Both the position numbers and the translations under genes were made by a program. Positions 58,666-64,000 of a stretch of 64,000 nt of DNA are shown here, in pieces. The notes under the pieces are model-generated. The model saw nothing but the letters and a program-made list of their open reading frames with translations, did no database searches and was not told the origin of the DNA. The stretch comes from Geodermatophilus arenarius (GTDB taxonomy: Bacteria > Actinomycetota > Actinomycetes > Mycobacteriales > Geodermatophilaceae). Where the stretch lies: NCBI RefSeq assembly GCF_042654585.1, contig NZ_JBHSGR010000011.1:1-64000 (forward strand). Direction: 5' to 3'. Each line of letters begins with the position of its first letter. Position 1 is the first letter of the stretch.

Positions 58666-59058
58666 TCAGCCGATCGTCGTCACCGGACACCGCAGGCCCG
58701 GTGCGCGCGCCAGCCGGCGGTCGCCGGTGACCAGGCCGGCCCCGAGGATCTCCGCGAGCGCGACGTAGACCCCGTCGTAGGCGGTCACCGCGTGGCGGAG
58801 CTCCAGCGCCCGGTCGAGCAGCGGGTCGTGTCCGTGCCGGACCACCGGCAGCTCGCGCACCGCGTCGACCGCACCGCGTGCGGCGGCGTCGCTCAACCGC
58901 CCCCTCAGCGCGTGCCGACGGACGGCCGAGAGCACCTCGACGTCGAGGAGGTGCGGGGCGTGGGGCTCGTCCCCGAGCAGCGCGTCGCGGGCGGCCTGCC
59001 CACCCGAGCCGGCGTCCAGGAGCGCCGCGACGACCGTCGAGGCGTCGACCACGATCAC
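58666..59058 (-). CDS. vapC: VapC-type PIN domain toxin
   Basis: 130 residues from GTG 59058, overlapping the antitoxin stop by 4 bases. PIN ribonuclease with the acidic tetrad in place: MIVVDASTVVAALLDAGSGG (Asp5), HLLDVEVLSAVRRHALRG (Glu in the second motif), AVTAYDGVYVALAEILGAG (Asp) and LVTGDRRLARAPG (Asp). VapC toxins cleave tRNA or rRNA when the antitoxin is lost. Length typical. The pair sits in the spacer between the lipoprotein copy 4 and its wreck. Confidence 0.88.
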   Translation of the reverse strand: MIVVDASTVVAALLDAGSGGQAARDALLGDEPHAPHLLDVEVLSAVRRHALRGRLSDAAARGAVDAVRELPVVRHGHDPLLDRALELRHAVTAYDGVYVALAEILGAGLVTGDRRLARAPGLRCPVTTIG

Positions 59059-59285
59059 CGGCCGTCGCGGTCGGCCCGGATGCCCTCGACCACCTCGTCC
59101 ATCGGCAGCGGGATCCGCAGCGCCGCGGAGCGGGCGAGGACCTCGGCCATCGGCGACCGCTCACCGACGCGGCGCAGTTCGCGCAGCACGTAGTCGGACA
59201 GCGACATCCCCGCGGCGGCTGCGCGGCGGCGCAGCTCGGCGTGCAGGTCGTCGGGCACGTTGCGGACCTGCAGCATCTTGCCCAT
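59055..59285 (-). CDS. vapB: VapB/FitA-type antitoxin
   Basis: 76 residues from ATG 59285. N-terminal ribbon-helix-helix: MLQVRNVPDDLHAELRRRAA with AAGMSLSDYVLRELRRVGER, which binds DNA as a dimer and autoregulates. The C-terminal part (MAEVLARSAALRIPLPMDEV) is the flexible toxin-binding arm. Next gene is the cognate PIN toxin, coupled by a 4-base overlap. A perfect 6-base-arm palindrome lies 13 bases upstream and is the likely operator. Confidence 0.88.
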   Translation of the reverse strand: MGKMLQVRNVPDDLHAELRRRAAAAGMSLSDYVLRELRRVGERSPMAEVLARSAALRIPLPMDEVVEGIRADRDGR

Positions 59286-59297
59286 CCAGCGAGGCTA

Positions 59298-59312
59298 CAT
59301 GCGATCCGCATG
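59298..59312. promoter_or_regulatory. Candidate VapB operator palindrome
   Basis: CATGCG-ATC-CGCATG, 15 bases, arms of six with perfect symmetry, 13 bases upstream of the vapB start. Position and size suit binding of a ribbon-helix-helix dimer. Confidence 0.55.
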
Positions 59313-59397
59313 CGCGGGATCGGTCACGGTGGACGGTCGGTCGGAGGCCTCGGTCGGTCGTCCCACTCAACCTTGAGCGGCCGACAGCGGACCACCG

Positions 59398-59778
59398 TCA
59401 GGTGAGCCGAGGACAGCGCCCTTTCCGCAGGTGAGTCGGCGGCGACCGTCCGCGGGATCCCGTCGTCCAGCGGGATCGCCGCGGCCAGGTCGTCCATCCA
59501 GGCACGGCCGTCAGGATCGTCCAGACCGACGGCGGACGGGGAGGCCAGGACGCGCTCGGCAAGAGCGGGCGGTCGGCCTCGCTCCACTTCGGCCGCGGAC
59601 TGCGGAGGCCGCCGGCCAGCAGCAGGCGGGACGCCCACTCGACCAGCGGCCGACAGGCCGGCCAGGGTCCCCCTCCAGCCACGGGAGGCCCGGCCGGCTC
59701 GGCCACGCCGGTGACGGCGGTGGAGCAGCCGGCCGCGAGGACGCGGCGGCGAGCAGTGTGATGGTGGGACGAGCGCAT
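59398..59778 (-). pseudogene. Decayed fifth copy of the beta-propeller lipoprotein
   Basis: ATG 59778 and the following ~30 codons repeat the start of the gene at 57367: MRSSHHHTARRRVLAAGCST versus MRSSRPGAAALLASAVVAAGCS, then VTGVAEPAGPP against VVGVAEPAGPA; the upstream DNA (gggctgttgcccgcaccct) also matches 58590-58615. After that the frame turns into Trp/Arg-rich nonsense and ends early, while another frame (LAERVLASPSAVGLDDPDGR; IPRTVAADSPAERALSSAHL) looks like a fragment of a different gene. So this is a truncated copy fused to unrelated remains. Outside it, 59313-59397 and 59779-59942 hold no gene I can see. Confidence 0.75.
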
Positions 59779-59942
59779 GGGGGAGTGCTCCGGAGGCGCC
59801 TGGGGCTGTTGCCCGCACCCTCGGCTGCCGCGATTGCGGCGCCATTGCGTCTCGCCAACGCGGGTGACCGCCCCGCGCGCCGACGCCGTTCCGGTATCGG
59901 CAGGCGTCAGTGTGTCGGTGAACCGACCACCTGAGGAGCACC

Positions 59943-60674
59943 GTGCGCATCGGAACGTGGAACCTGCGGCTCTGTCCGAGCCCGTCGTCGGAGAAGGGCC
60001 AGAGGATCTCCGCCTGGCTCGATGACCAGAAGGCCGACCTCTGGTTGCTGACCGAGGTGCACCGTGACTGGGATCCGCGTGGTGGCCGTTTCCTCGCCTC
60101 GCCGCCCCGGAGCTTCGACGGCGACAAGCCGAAGCGGTGGGCCGGCATCGAGACGGGTCTGCCCGTGACCGCGTTGCCGGCCGGCGGTGAGCACCCGGGG
60201 GAGGAGGGGCTCGTCCTCGCCCGCGTCGACGTCGACGGGACGTCGGTCCTGGTCGCCTGCTCGGTCCTGCCGTGGAAGGGGGCTCATCAGTACTGGCACG
60301 GGCTCCCGACCGGTCACTTTGCTCAGTTCCACCTCGTGCTCCAGCACCACGTCGAGCGGATCCGCGGTGAGCGCCGTGCCGGTGAGCCGCTCGTCTGGGG
60401 TGGGGACTTCAACCAGCAGCTCCAGCGCCCCCTCGACGGGGCCACGGTCAAGGGGATGGCCGCGCTCCAGTCCGCGTTCGACTCACTCGGGCTGGTGGCC
60501 CTGACCGCGGGGGCCGAGCACCTCAACGGTCGGATGCGCTCGATCGACCACCTCGCTGTCAGCAAGCACTTCGACGGGAGCGCCGCACAGACGCACCGTC
60601 CGACGTGGCCCGACGGGAAAAACCTCAGCGACCACGCGGCCTACACGGCCGACGTCGTCCTGCCCCGGACATGA
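59943..60674 (+). CDS. Endonuclease/exonuclease/phosphatase family protein
   Basis: 243 residues, GTG start with GAGGAG 5 bases ahead. EEP fold motifs: MRIGTWNLRLCPSP (N-W), ADLWLLTEVHRDW (catalytic Glu), PLVWGGDFNQQLQRPL (DxN), SIDHLAVSKHFD and KNLSDHAAYTADV (S-D-H). All metal and catalytic residues are intact. Substrate may be DNA, phosphoester lipids or sugar phosphates; small size and no signal peptide put it in the cytoplasm. In this region of toxin-antitoxin genes it could be another defence nuclease, but it may equally be a repair enzyme. Confidence 0.82.
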   Translation: MRIGTWNLRLCPSPSSEKGQRISAWLDDQKADLWLLTEVHRDWDPRGGRFLASPPRSFDGDKPKRWAGIETGLPVTALPAGGEHPGEEGLVLARVDVDGTSVLVACSVLPWKGAHQYWHGLPTGHFAQFHLVLQHHVERIRGERRAGEPLVWGGDFNQQLQRPLDGATVKGMAALQSAFDSLGLVALTAGAEHLNGRMRSIDHLAVSKHFDGSAAQTHRPTWPDGKNLSDHAAYTADVVLPRT

Positions 60675-60737
60675 CGGAGGCCGTCCCGCCGCGGTGGTGA
60701 GCCGCAGTGGGACGAACCGAACCCCGCGTTCGGGCCG

Positions 60738-61115
60738 TCACGTCCAGGGAGCTGTGCCCGCCCGGAGACGTCCGGAGATCGGCTCGACGTCGTCGAGCTG
60801 CCCCGAGGCGATGGCCATCACGAGCTCGTAGGCATCGTCGTTCGACAGGGTCAGTTGCATGCCGTTGAGGCCGTAGAAGGCGATGGTCGCGGCGAGCGAG
60901 AGCCGCTCGTGGCCGTCGACCAGCGGGTGGTTGCGGGCGATCGAGTGCAGCAGCGCAGCCGCCTTGTCGTGGATGGACGGGTAGGCGTCCTCGCCGAACG
61001 CCGTCGCCTGCGGTCTGGCAGCCGCCGCCCCCAGCAGACCGATGTCACGGACCTCGAAGGCGCCGAGTGTTCGCCCGGCGACGTGGAGCAGATCGTCGAG
61101 GTCGAGGTGGATCAC
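60738..61115 (-). CDS. Doc-type Fic toxin with altered active site
   Basis: 125 residues, GTG start overlapping the antitoxin stop (GTGA). Fic/Doc fold: N-terminal DDLLHVAGRTLG, AAAARPQATAFGEDAYPSIH typical of death-on-curing proteins, DKAAALLHSIARNHPLVDGH and SLAATIAFYGLNGMQLTLSN. The active-site motif, HxFxDxNKR in phage P1 Doc, reads HPLVDGHER (residues 63-71): the first His, Asp and final Arg stay but Asn becomes His69 and the key Lys becomes Glu70. Doc phosphorylates EF-Tu; the loss of Lys likely weakens or kills that activity. Length normal. Antitoxin is a ribbon-helix-helix, not Phd. Confidence 0.8.
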   Translation of the reverse strand: MIHLDLDDLLHVAGRTLGAFEVRDIGLLGAAAARPQATAFGEDAYPSIHDKAAALLHSIARNHPLVDGHERLSLAATIAFYGLNGMQLTLSNDDAYELVMAIASGQLDDVEPISGRLRAGTAPWT

Positions 61116-61309
61116 CGGCCGAGCCGCTCCAGGGCTTCGGCACAGCGGGGGAGTTCCCGGTCGAGGACTCGATCGAGCAGCTCACGCTTGCTGTTCCGCT
61201 CGACGTAGTCGCGGACCGCCTGCCGCGCGACGTCCTGCATCGACCGGCCCTCGAGTTCTGCTCGACGTCGCAGAGCCTCGGTCTCCTGCTCGGTCAGGCG
61301 CAGTGTCAT
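61112..61309 (-). CDS. Ribbon-helix-helix antitoxin, partner of Doc
   Basis: 65 residues from ATG 61309 (GTG 61315 is an option). MTLRLTEQETEALRRRAELE plus GRSMQDVARQAVRDYVERN is a MetJ/Arc/CopG-type strand-helix-helix; the rest (SKRELLDRVLDRELPRCAEA) is a helical toxin-binding arm. Coupled to doc by a 4-base overlap. A near-perfect 18-base palindrome 14 bases upstream is the probable operator. Confidence 0.78.
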   Translation of the reverse strand: MTLRLTEQETEALRRRAELEGRSMQDVARQAVRDYVERNSKRELLDRVLDRELPRCAEALERLGR

Positions 61310-61322
61310 GGCCACACCCAGA

Positions 61323-61340
61323 GGTACCACCGGTGATACC
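61323..61340. promoter_or_regulatory. Candidate Doc-antitoxin operator
   Basis: GGTACCAC-CG-GTGATACC, arms of eight with one mismatch, 14 bases before the antitoxin ATG. Typical size and position for an RHH operator that overlaps the promoter. Confidence 0.5.
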
Positions 61341-61563
61341 AGAGCGACATGACACAGGCCGTCCTGCCGCGGCGACCGCCCGCTGCGGGACGGCCCTCCT
61401 CGGAGGGCGTCGGAGGGTGACGAACTCCATCTCGTCGGCCTCGTCGCCGGCGCGCTCGAGGACGACATCGATGACGTCCTGCTGGTCGACCCGATGGTCG
61501 TAGCGGGTCCCGGCGCCTGACGACACGCCAGGACGGAGTCGGATCGTTCCGTAGCGTGGCGGC

Positions 61564-62376
61564 ATGGAGACGCCGGACCCGCAGCTCACGGCCCTCGTGG
61601 AGCGGTACGGCGACCACGTCGAGCGCGGGGCGACGGTGGTGGTCGTGCAGGGGCGGGAGATCCACCTCGGCGACATCGAGGCCCGCAGCGTCGTCTTCCG
61701 GCGCGACGACGGGCTCTACCAGGTCGACCGCTTCGACCGGGGGGAGCAGTGGTTCGAGATGGAGGCGGAGGCGCTCGCCGAGATCGAGCTCCTGATCGCC
61801 GAACGCTTCGGCTCCTCGGTGCACCGTCACCCCGACGCCTGGCGCTTCGACCTCGTGCAACGAGCCGACGGCCGCGTCGAGGTCCGCCAGGCCGGCCGCC
61901 TGCGGGCCACCTTCGCCGACCTGCACGGCGCCCGTGCCTTCTCCGGCTTCGCCGCCCTCACGCCGGCGGAGCTGGTCGCCACGCCGCCGCGGGTCGGCTA
62001 CCGGGGGTGGGTGCCGCCGGTCGACGACGAGACGCGCGCCCTGGTCGACCGGCTGCGCCACCTCCGCCCGCTCGCCGTCGACGAGTACCGCTGCGAGGTC
62101 CCCCTCGACGACGTCCGGAACGGGCCCCGCCTCACCCGGGTCGGCGGCGTGTGGCACGTGTGGGAGGGCAACGACTACTCCGTCCCGGACCCGCCGACCC
62201 TCATGACGACGGCGGTCGACGTCCTCGAGCACCACCTCCGCCTCCGGTTCGCGGGCGAGCCGACGGCCGGTGAGCCCGTCGGGCATCTCGTGCGCGACGG
62301 CGTGGTGGTGGCCCGCGGTGCCGGCGTCACCACGGTCCTGCTCCGCGCCGTCGGGGGCGGCGTGGGACGCGTGTGA
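61564..62376 (+). CDS. Hypothetical protein, immunity-like layout
   Basis: 270 residues, ATG start. Acidic and rich in strands: LTALVERYGDHVERGATVVV, IEARSVVFRRDDGLYQVDRF, RGEQWFEMEAEALAEIELL, GYRGWVPPVDDETRALVDRL and VPLDDVRNGPRLTRVGGVWH VWEGND in sequence. No signal or membrane helix, no metal or catalytic motif I can place. The even, acidic, single-domain make-up is like immunity or effector-binding proteins of polymorphic-toxin systems, but no toxin is adjacent; treat as hypothetical. It precedes the second DUF4407 gene by 89 bases on the same strand. Confidence 0.55.
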   Translation: METPDPQLTALVERYGDHVERGATVVVVQGREIHLGDIEARSVVFRRDDGLYQVDRFDRGEQWFEMEAEALAEIELLIAERFGSSVHRHPDAWRFDLVQRADGRVEVRQAGRLRATFADLHGARAFSGFAALTPAELVATPPRVGYRGWVPPVDDETRALVDRLRHLRPLAVDEYRCEVPLDDVRNGPRLTRVGGVWHVWEGNDYSVPDPPTLMTTAVDVLEHHLRLRFAGEPTAGEPVGHLVRDGVVVARGAGVTTVLLRAVGGGVGRV

Positions 62377-62465
62377 CGACCGGGTCCTGACCACCGGCGG
62401 GACTGCCGATGCCTCGGGGGAGCGGCGGACGAACCACGACCCCCGGCGCTCGGGGAGTGCACGAC

Positions 62466-63860
62466 ATGGCTGGACGACGACGGCTCCAGGACCGCCTCGC
62501 GGTCCTCGGCGGCGCGCGGCCCGACCTGCTCGAGGCGGCGCCCGGCGCGCGGCCGCGGTTCGCCGCGCTCGGCGGGGTCCTGCTCAGCACCGGCGGCCTC
62601 GCCGTCGCCTCGGCGTCGTTCGCGCTGCACATGGCCCTGGGCGTCTGGTGGCCGTTCGCGCTGGTGCTCGGCCTCGGCTGGGGCGCCGTCGTGGTCAACC
62701 TCGACCGGATGCTGCTCGTCGGCATGGCGCACGACGCCTCGCTCAAGCGGAACCTCGCCCTCGCCGTCCCGCGCGTGGGGCTGGCGCTGATCCTGGGCGT
62801 CGTCGTCGCGACGCCTCTGACGCTGCAGGTGTTCCACAAGGAGATCGACGCCGAGATCACCGTCATGCAGGCCGAGGCTGCGGACGCGTACCGGCAGTCG
62901 CTGGAGGCCGACGCGCGCTTCGCCGGCCTCGACGAGCTGCAGGAGCGGGTGACGCAGGGGCAGGACGTCGTCGCCACGGGCGGGCAGAGCGACCCGGCGC
63001 TGGCCGCGGTGCAGGCCGACGTCGCGGCGAAGCAGTCCGCCTACGACGCAGCCCTCGCCACCCAGCGCGACCTCGAGGCGCGCGCCCAGTGCGAGCTCGA
63101 CGGCACCTGCGGCACCGGCGACCCCGGCACCGGCGACGCCTACGTGCAGGCCCGCGCGGCCGCCGACGCGCAGGCCGGCGTCGTCGCCTCGGCCCGGGCG
63201 GCGCTCGACGACGCGCAGGACGCGGCGTCCGACGCCGAGTCGCGCAGTGCCGACCTCGCCGCCGCCTCGCTGGCCACCGACTCCGCCGAGCTGGCCCGGC
63301 TGACCGCCGAGCTCGATCGGCTGCAGGCCGCGTTCGACGCCACCAACGAGGGCTCCGGCGGCATCCTCCTGCGGCTGGAGGCGCTCGACCGGCTCAGCGA
63401 CCACAACGCCACGCTCGCCGCGGCGAAGTTCATGCTGTCGCTGCTGTTCATGTGCGTCGAGATCCTGCCGGTGCTCATGAAGGTGCTGCTCAACTTCGGC
63501 CCGCCGACCGCCTACGACAAGCTCGCCTCGCTGCGCGACAGCGGCGACGTGGACATCGAGGAGATGCAGCAGCAGTCCCGGCGCACCGTGGCCGAGGCCA
63601 AGGAGGAGATGCTGGTCATGGCCGAGCAGGAGCGGCTGGACCGGCAGAAGGCCGCCATCCGCGCCCGCCACCTCGCCGCGCTCGCCCAGGCGCAGGTGGA
63701 GGCCGAGGAGGCCGCCCGCCCGGTGCCGCAGCCCGCGGCTCCGGTCGACGAGCCGGTGCAGAAGATCTGGGACACCGGGCCGATCCGCCTGGCCCGCTCG
63801 GCCGCGCGCACGATCCGCCCGCCCCGCCGCCCGGCCGGCCGGGCCACCTCCGGCGTCTGA
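62466..63860 (+). CDS. DUF4407 membrane coiled-coil protein (copy B)
   Basis: 464 residues, ATG start. Same order as the 48681 gene: two membrane helices (FAALGGVLLSTGGLAVASAS; WPFALVLGLGWGAVVVNLD), the NLDR motif, a third (AVPRVGLALILGVVVATPLT), a coiled-coil stalk of ~230 residues (FHKEIDAEITVMQAEAADAY; ASAESRSADLAAASLATDS in part) and the final helix FMLSLLFMCVEILPVLMKVL. A C-rich insert CELDGTCGTGDPGTGD occurs in the stalk of this copy; two Cys could pair outside. Long charged cytoplasmic tail (TVAEAKEEMLVMAEQERLDR). Identity to copy A is modest, so this is an old duplication or two arrivals. Confidence 0.87.
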   Translation: MAGRRRLQDRLAVLGGARPDLLEAAPGARPRFAALGGVLLSTGGLAVASASFALHMALGVWWPFALVLGLGWGAVVVNLDRMLLVGMAHDASLKRNLALAVPRVGLALILGVVVATPLTLQVFHKEIDAEITVMQAEAADAYRQSLEADARFAGLDELQERVTQGQDVVATGGQSDPALAAVQADVAAKQSAYDAALATQRDLEARAQCELDGTCGTGDPGTGDAYVQARAAADAQAGVVASARAALDDAQDAASDAESRSADLAAASLATDSAELARLTAELDRLQAAFDATNEGSGGILLRLEALDRLSDHNATLAAAKFMLSLLFMCVEILPVLMKVLLNFGPPTAYDKLASLRDSGDVDIEEMQQQSRRTVAEAKEEMLVMAEQERLDRQKAAIRARHLAALAQAQVEAEEAARPVPQPAAPVDEPVQKIWDTGPIRLARSAARTIRPPRRPAGRATSGV

Positions 63861-63917
63861 TCGGGGGCCGTGAACCATCCGAGGCGTTCTGGCCAGACTT
63901 CGGGCTAGAGTCGATCC

Positions 63918-64000
63918 GTGACGACCATCCCGCTCAGCGAGGCCAAGGACCGGCTGTCGGCGCTGGTCGAGGCCGCCGAGAGGACCCACGAGATCGTGAC
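63918..64000 (+). CDS. Phd/YefM-type antitoxin, 5' part
   Basis: Only 27 codons are visible before the window ends. GTG 63918 gives VTTIPLSEAKDRLSALVEAA then ERTHEIV, the N-terminal DNA-binding signature of Phd/YefM antitoxins (S/T-x-x-E-A+-x-x-L-S-x-L). The toxin would lie just beyond the window. This is the third toxin-antitoxin module in 6 kb. Confidence 0.75.
   Translation, partial: MTTIPLSEAKDRLSALVEAAERTHEIV

Noticed and set aside
59324..60148. Intact 274-codon minus-strand gene covering 59324-60148
   Set aside because: It overlaps the start of the EEP nuclease gene and runs through the lipoprotein ruin; only its last third has protein-like composition, so I treat it as fragments.
1..64000. 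Prophage or insertion sequence
   Set aside because: No integrase, transposase, phage structural genes or IS-type terminal repeats were seen in either strand.

Overview
The window is very GC-rich DNA (well over 70 % by eye) with many GTG starts, 4-bp ATGA/GTGA overlaps and long antisense shadow frames, as in high-GC actinobacteria. DUF6308, DUF6318, class F sortase with an excalibur protein, a DinB/TIGR03086 protein and HelR-type RNA polymerase recycling ATPase all fit an actinobacterium; a Geodermatophilaceae-like host (Blastococcus/Geodermatophilus/Modestobacter type) is my inference, not something the sequence proves. There is a 94-base run of N (18253-18346) inside a repetitive gene, so this is a draft assembly. 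I saw no rRNA, tRNA, CRISPR array, transposase, integrase or phage structural gene.

Layout. 0-9 kb: an orphan SIR2-domain protein with an unusual N-terminal domain, a CYP152-type P450, a beta-propeller lipoprotein, HelR, a secreted calcium-repeat protein, a 39-aa zinc ribbon and a hemerythrin protein. 9-17.4 kb: a translationally coupled RsbQ-RsbP stress-signalling pair, two paired acyl-CoA dehydrogenases, a tandem ABM-like protein, a glutamine amidotransferase and an AlaX editing protein. 17.4-27.5 kb: a long Val/Pro/Glu/Thr repeat surface protein, three tiny proteins (two membrane proteins with Gly-rich tails), an Xi-class glutathionyl-hydroquinone-reductase-like GST, DUF4236, DUF1810, a wrecked GH15 glucoamylase/trehalase, an acyl-CoA synthetase, and a class F sortase with an excalibur surface protein. 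27.6-38.3 kb: tandem DUF6308 genes, further lipoproteins, enoyl-CoA hydratase, a second ABM-like paralogue, a second acyl-CoA synthetase and a GAF-GGDEF diguanylate cyclase.

38.3-47.7 kb is a defence island of visibly lower GC at its left end: a three-gene overlapping methyltransferase plus two nuclease-like genes operon, a PLD-helicase-DUF3427 protein divergent from a GIY-YIG/DUF4357 protein, a ScoMcrA-like HNH nuclease that probably reads phosphorothioate DNA, and a membrane-tethered HNH protein. 47.8-63.9 kb is a Ter-type stress region: two DUF4407 membrane coiled-coil genes lie either side of a TerD/TerD/TerA-like/TerC-like (DUF475) set, with a HAD protein, small lipoproteins and several toxin-antitoxin modules (VapBC, Doc with ribbon-helix-helix partner, and the start of a Phd/YefM gene at the right edge).

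Two structural stories stand out. First, the 3' end of the terC-like gene with its terminator is duplicated (55633-55751 and 57250-57365) around one orphan gene, so that gene looks like a small insertion that regenerated the target. Second, a family of actinobacterial beta-propeller lipoproteins occurs four times (3.3, 30.0, 32.6 and 57.4 kb) with a decayed fifth copy at 59.4-59.8 kb, separated from its parent by a VapBC pair. Together these suggest the right third of the window is an accessory region that grows by local duplication and insertion.
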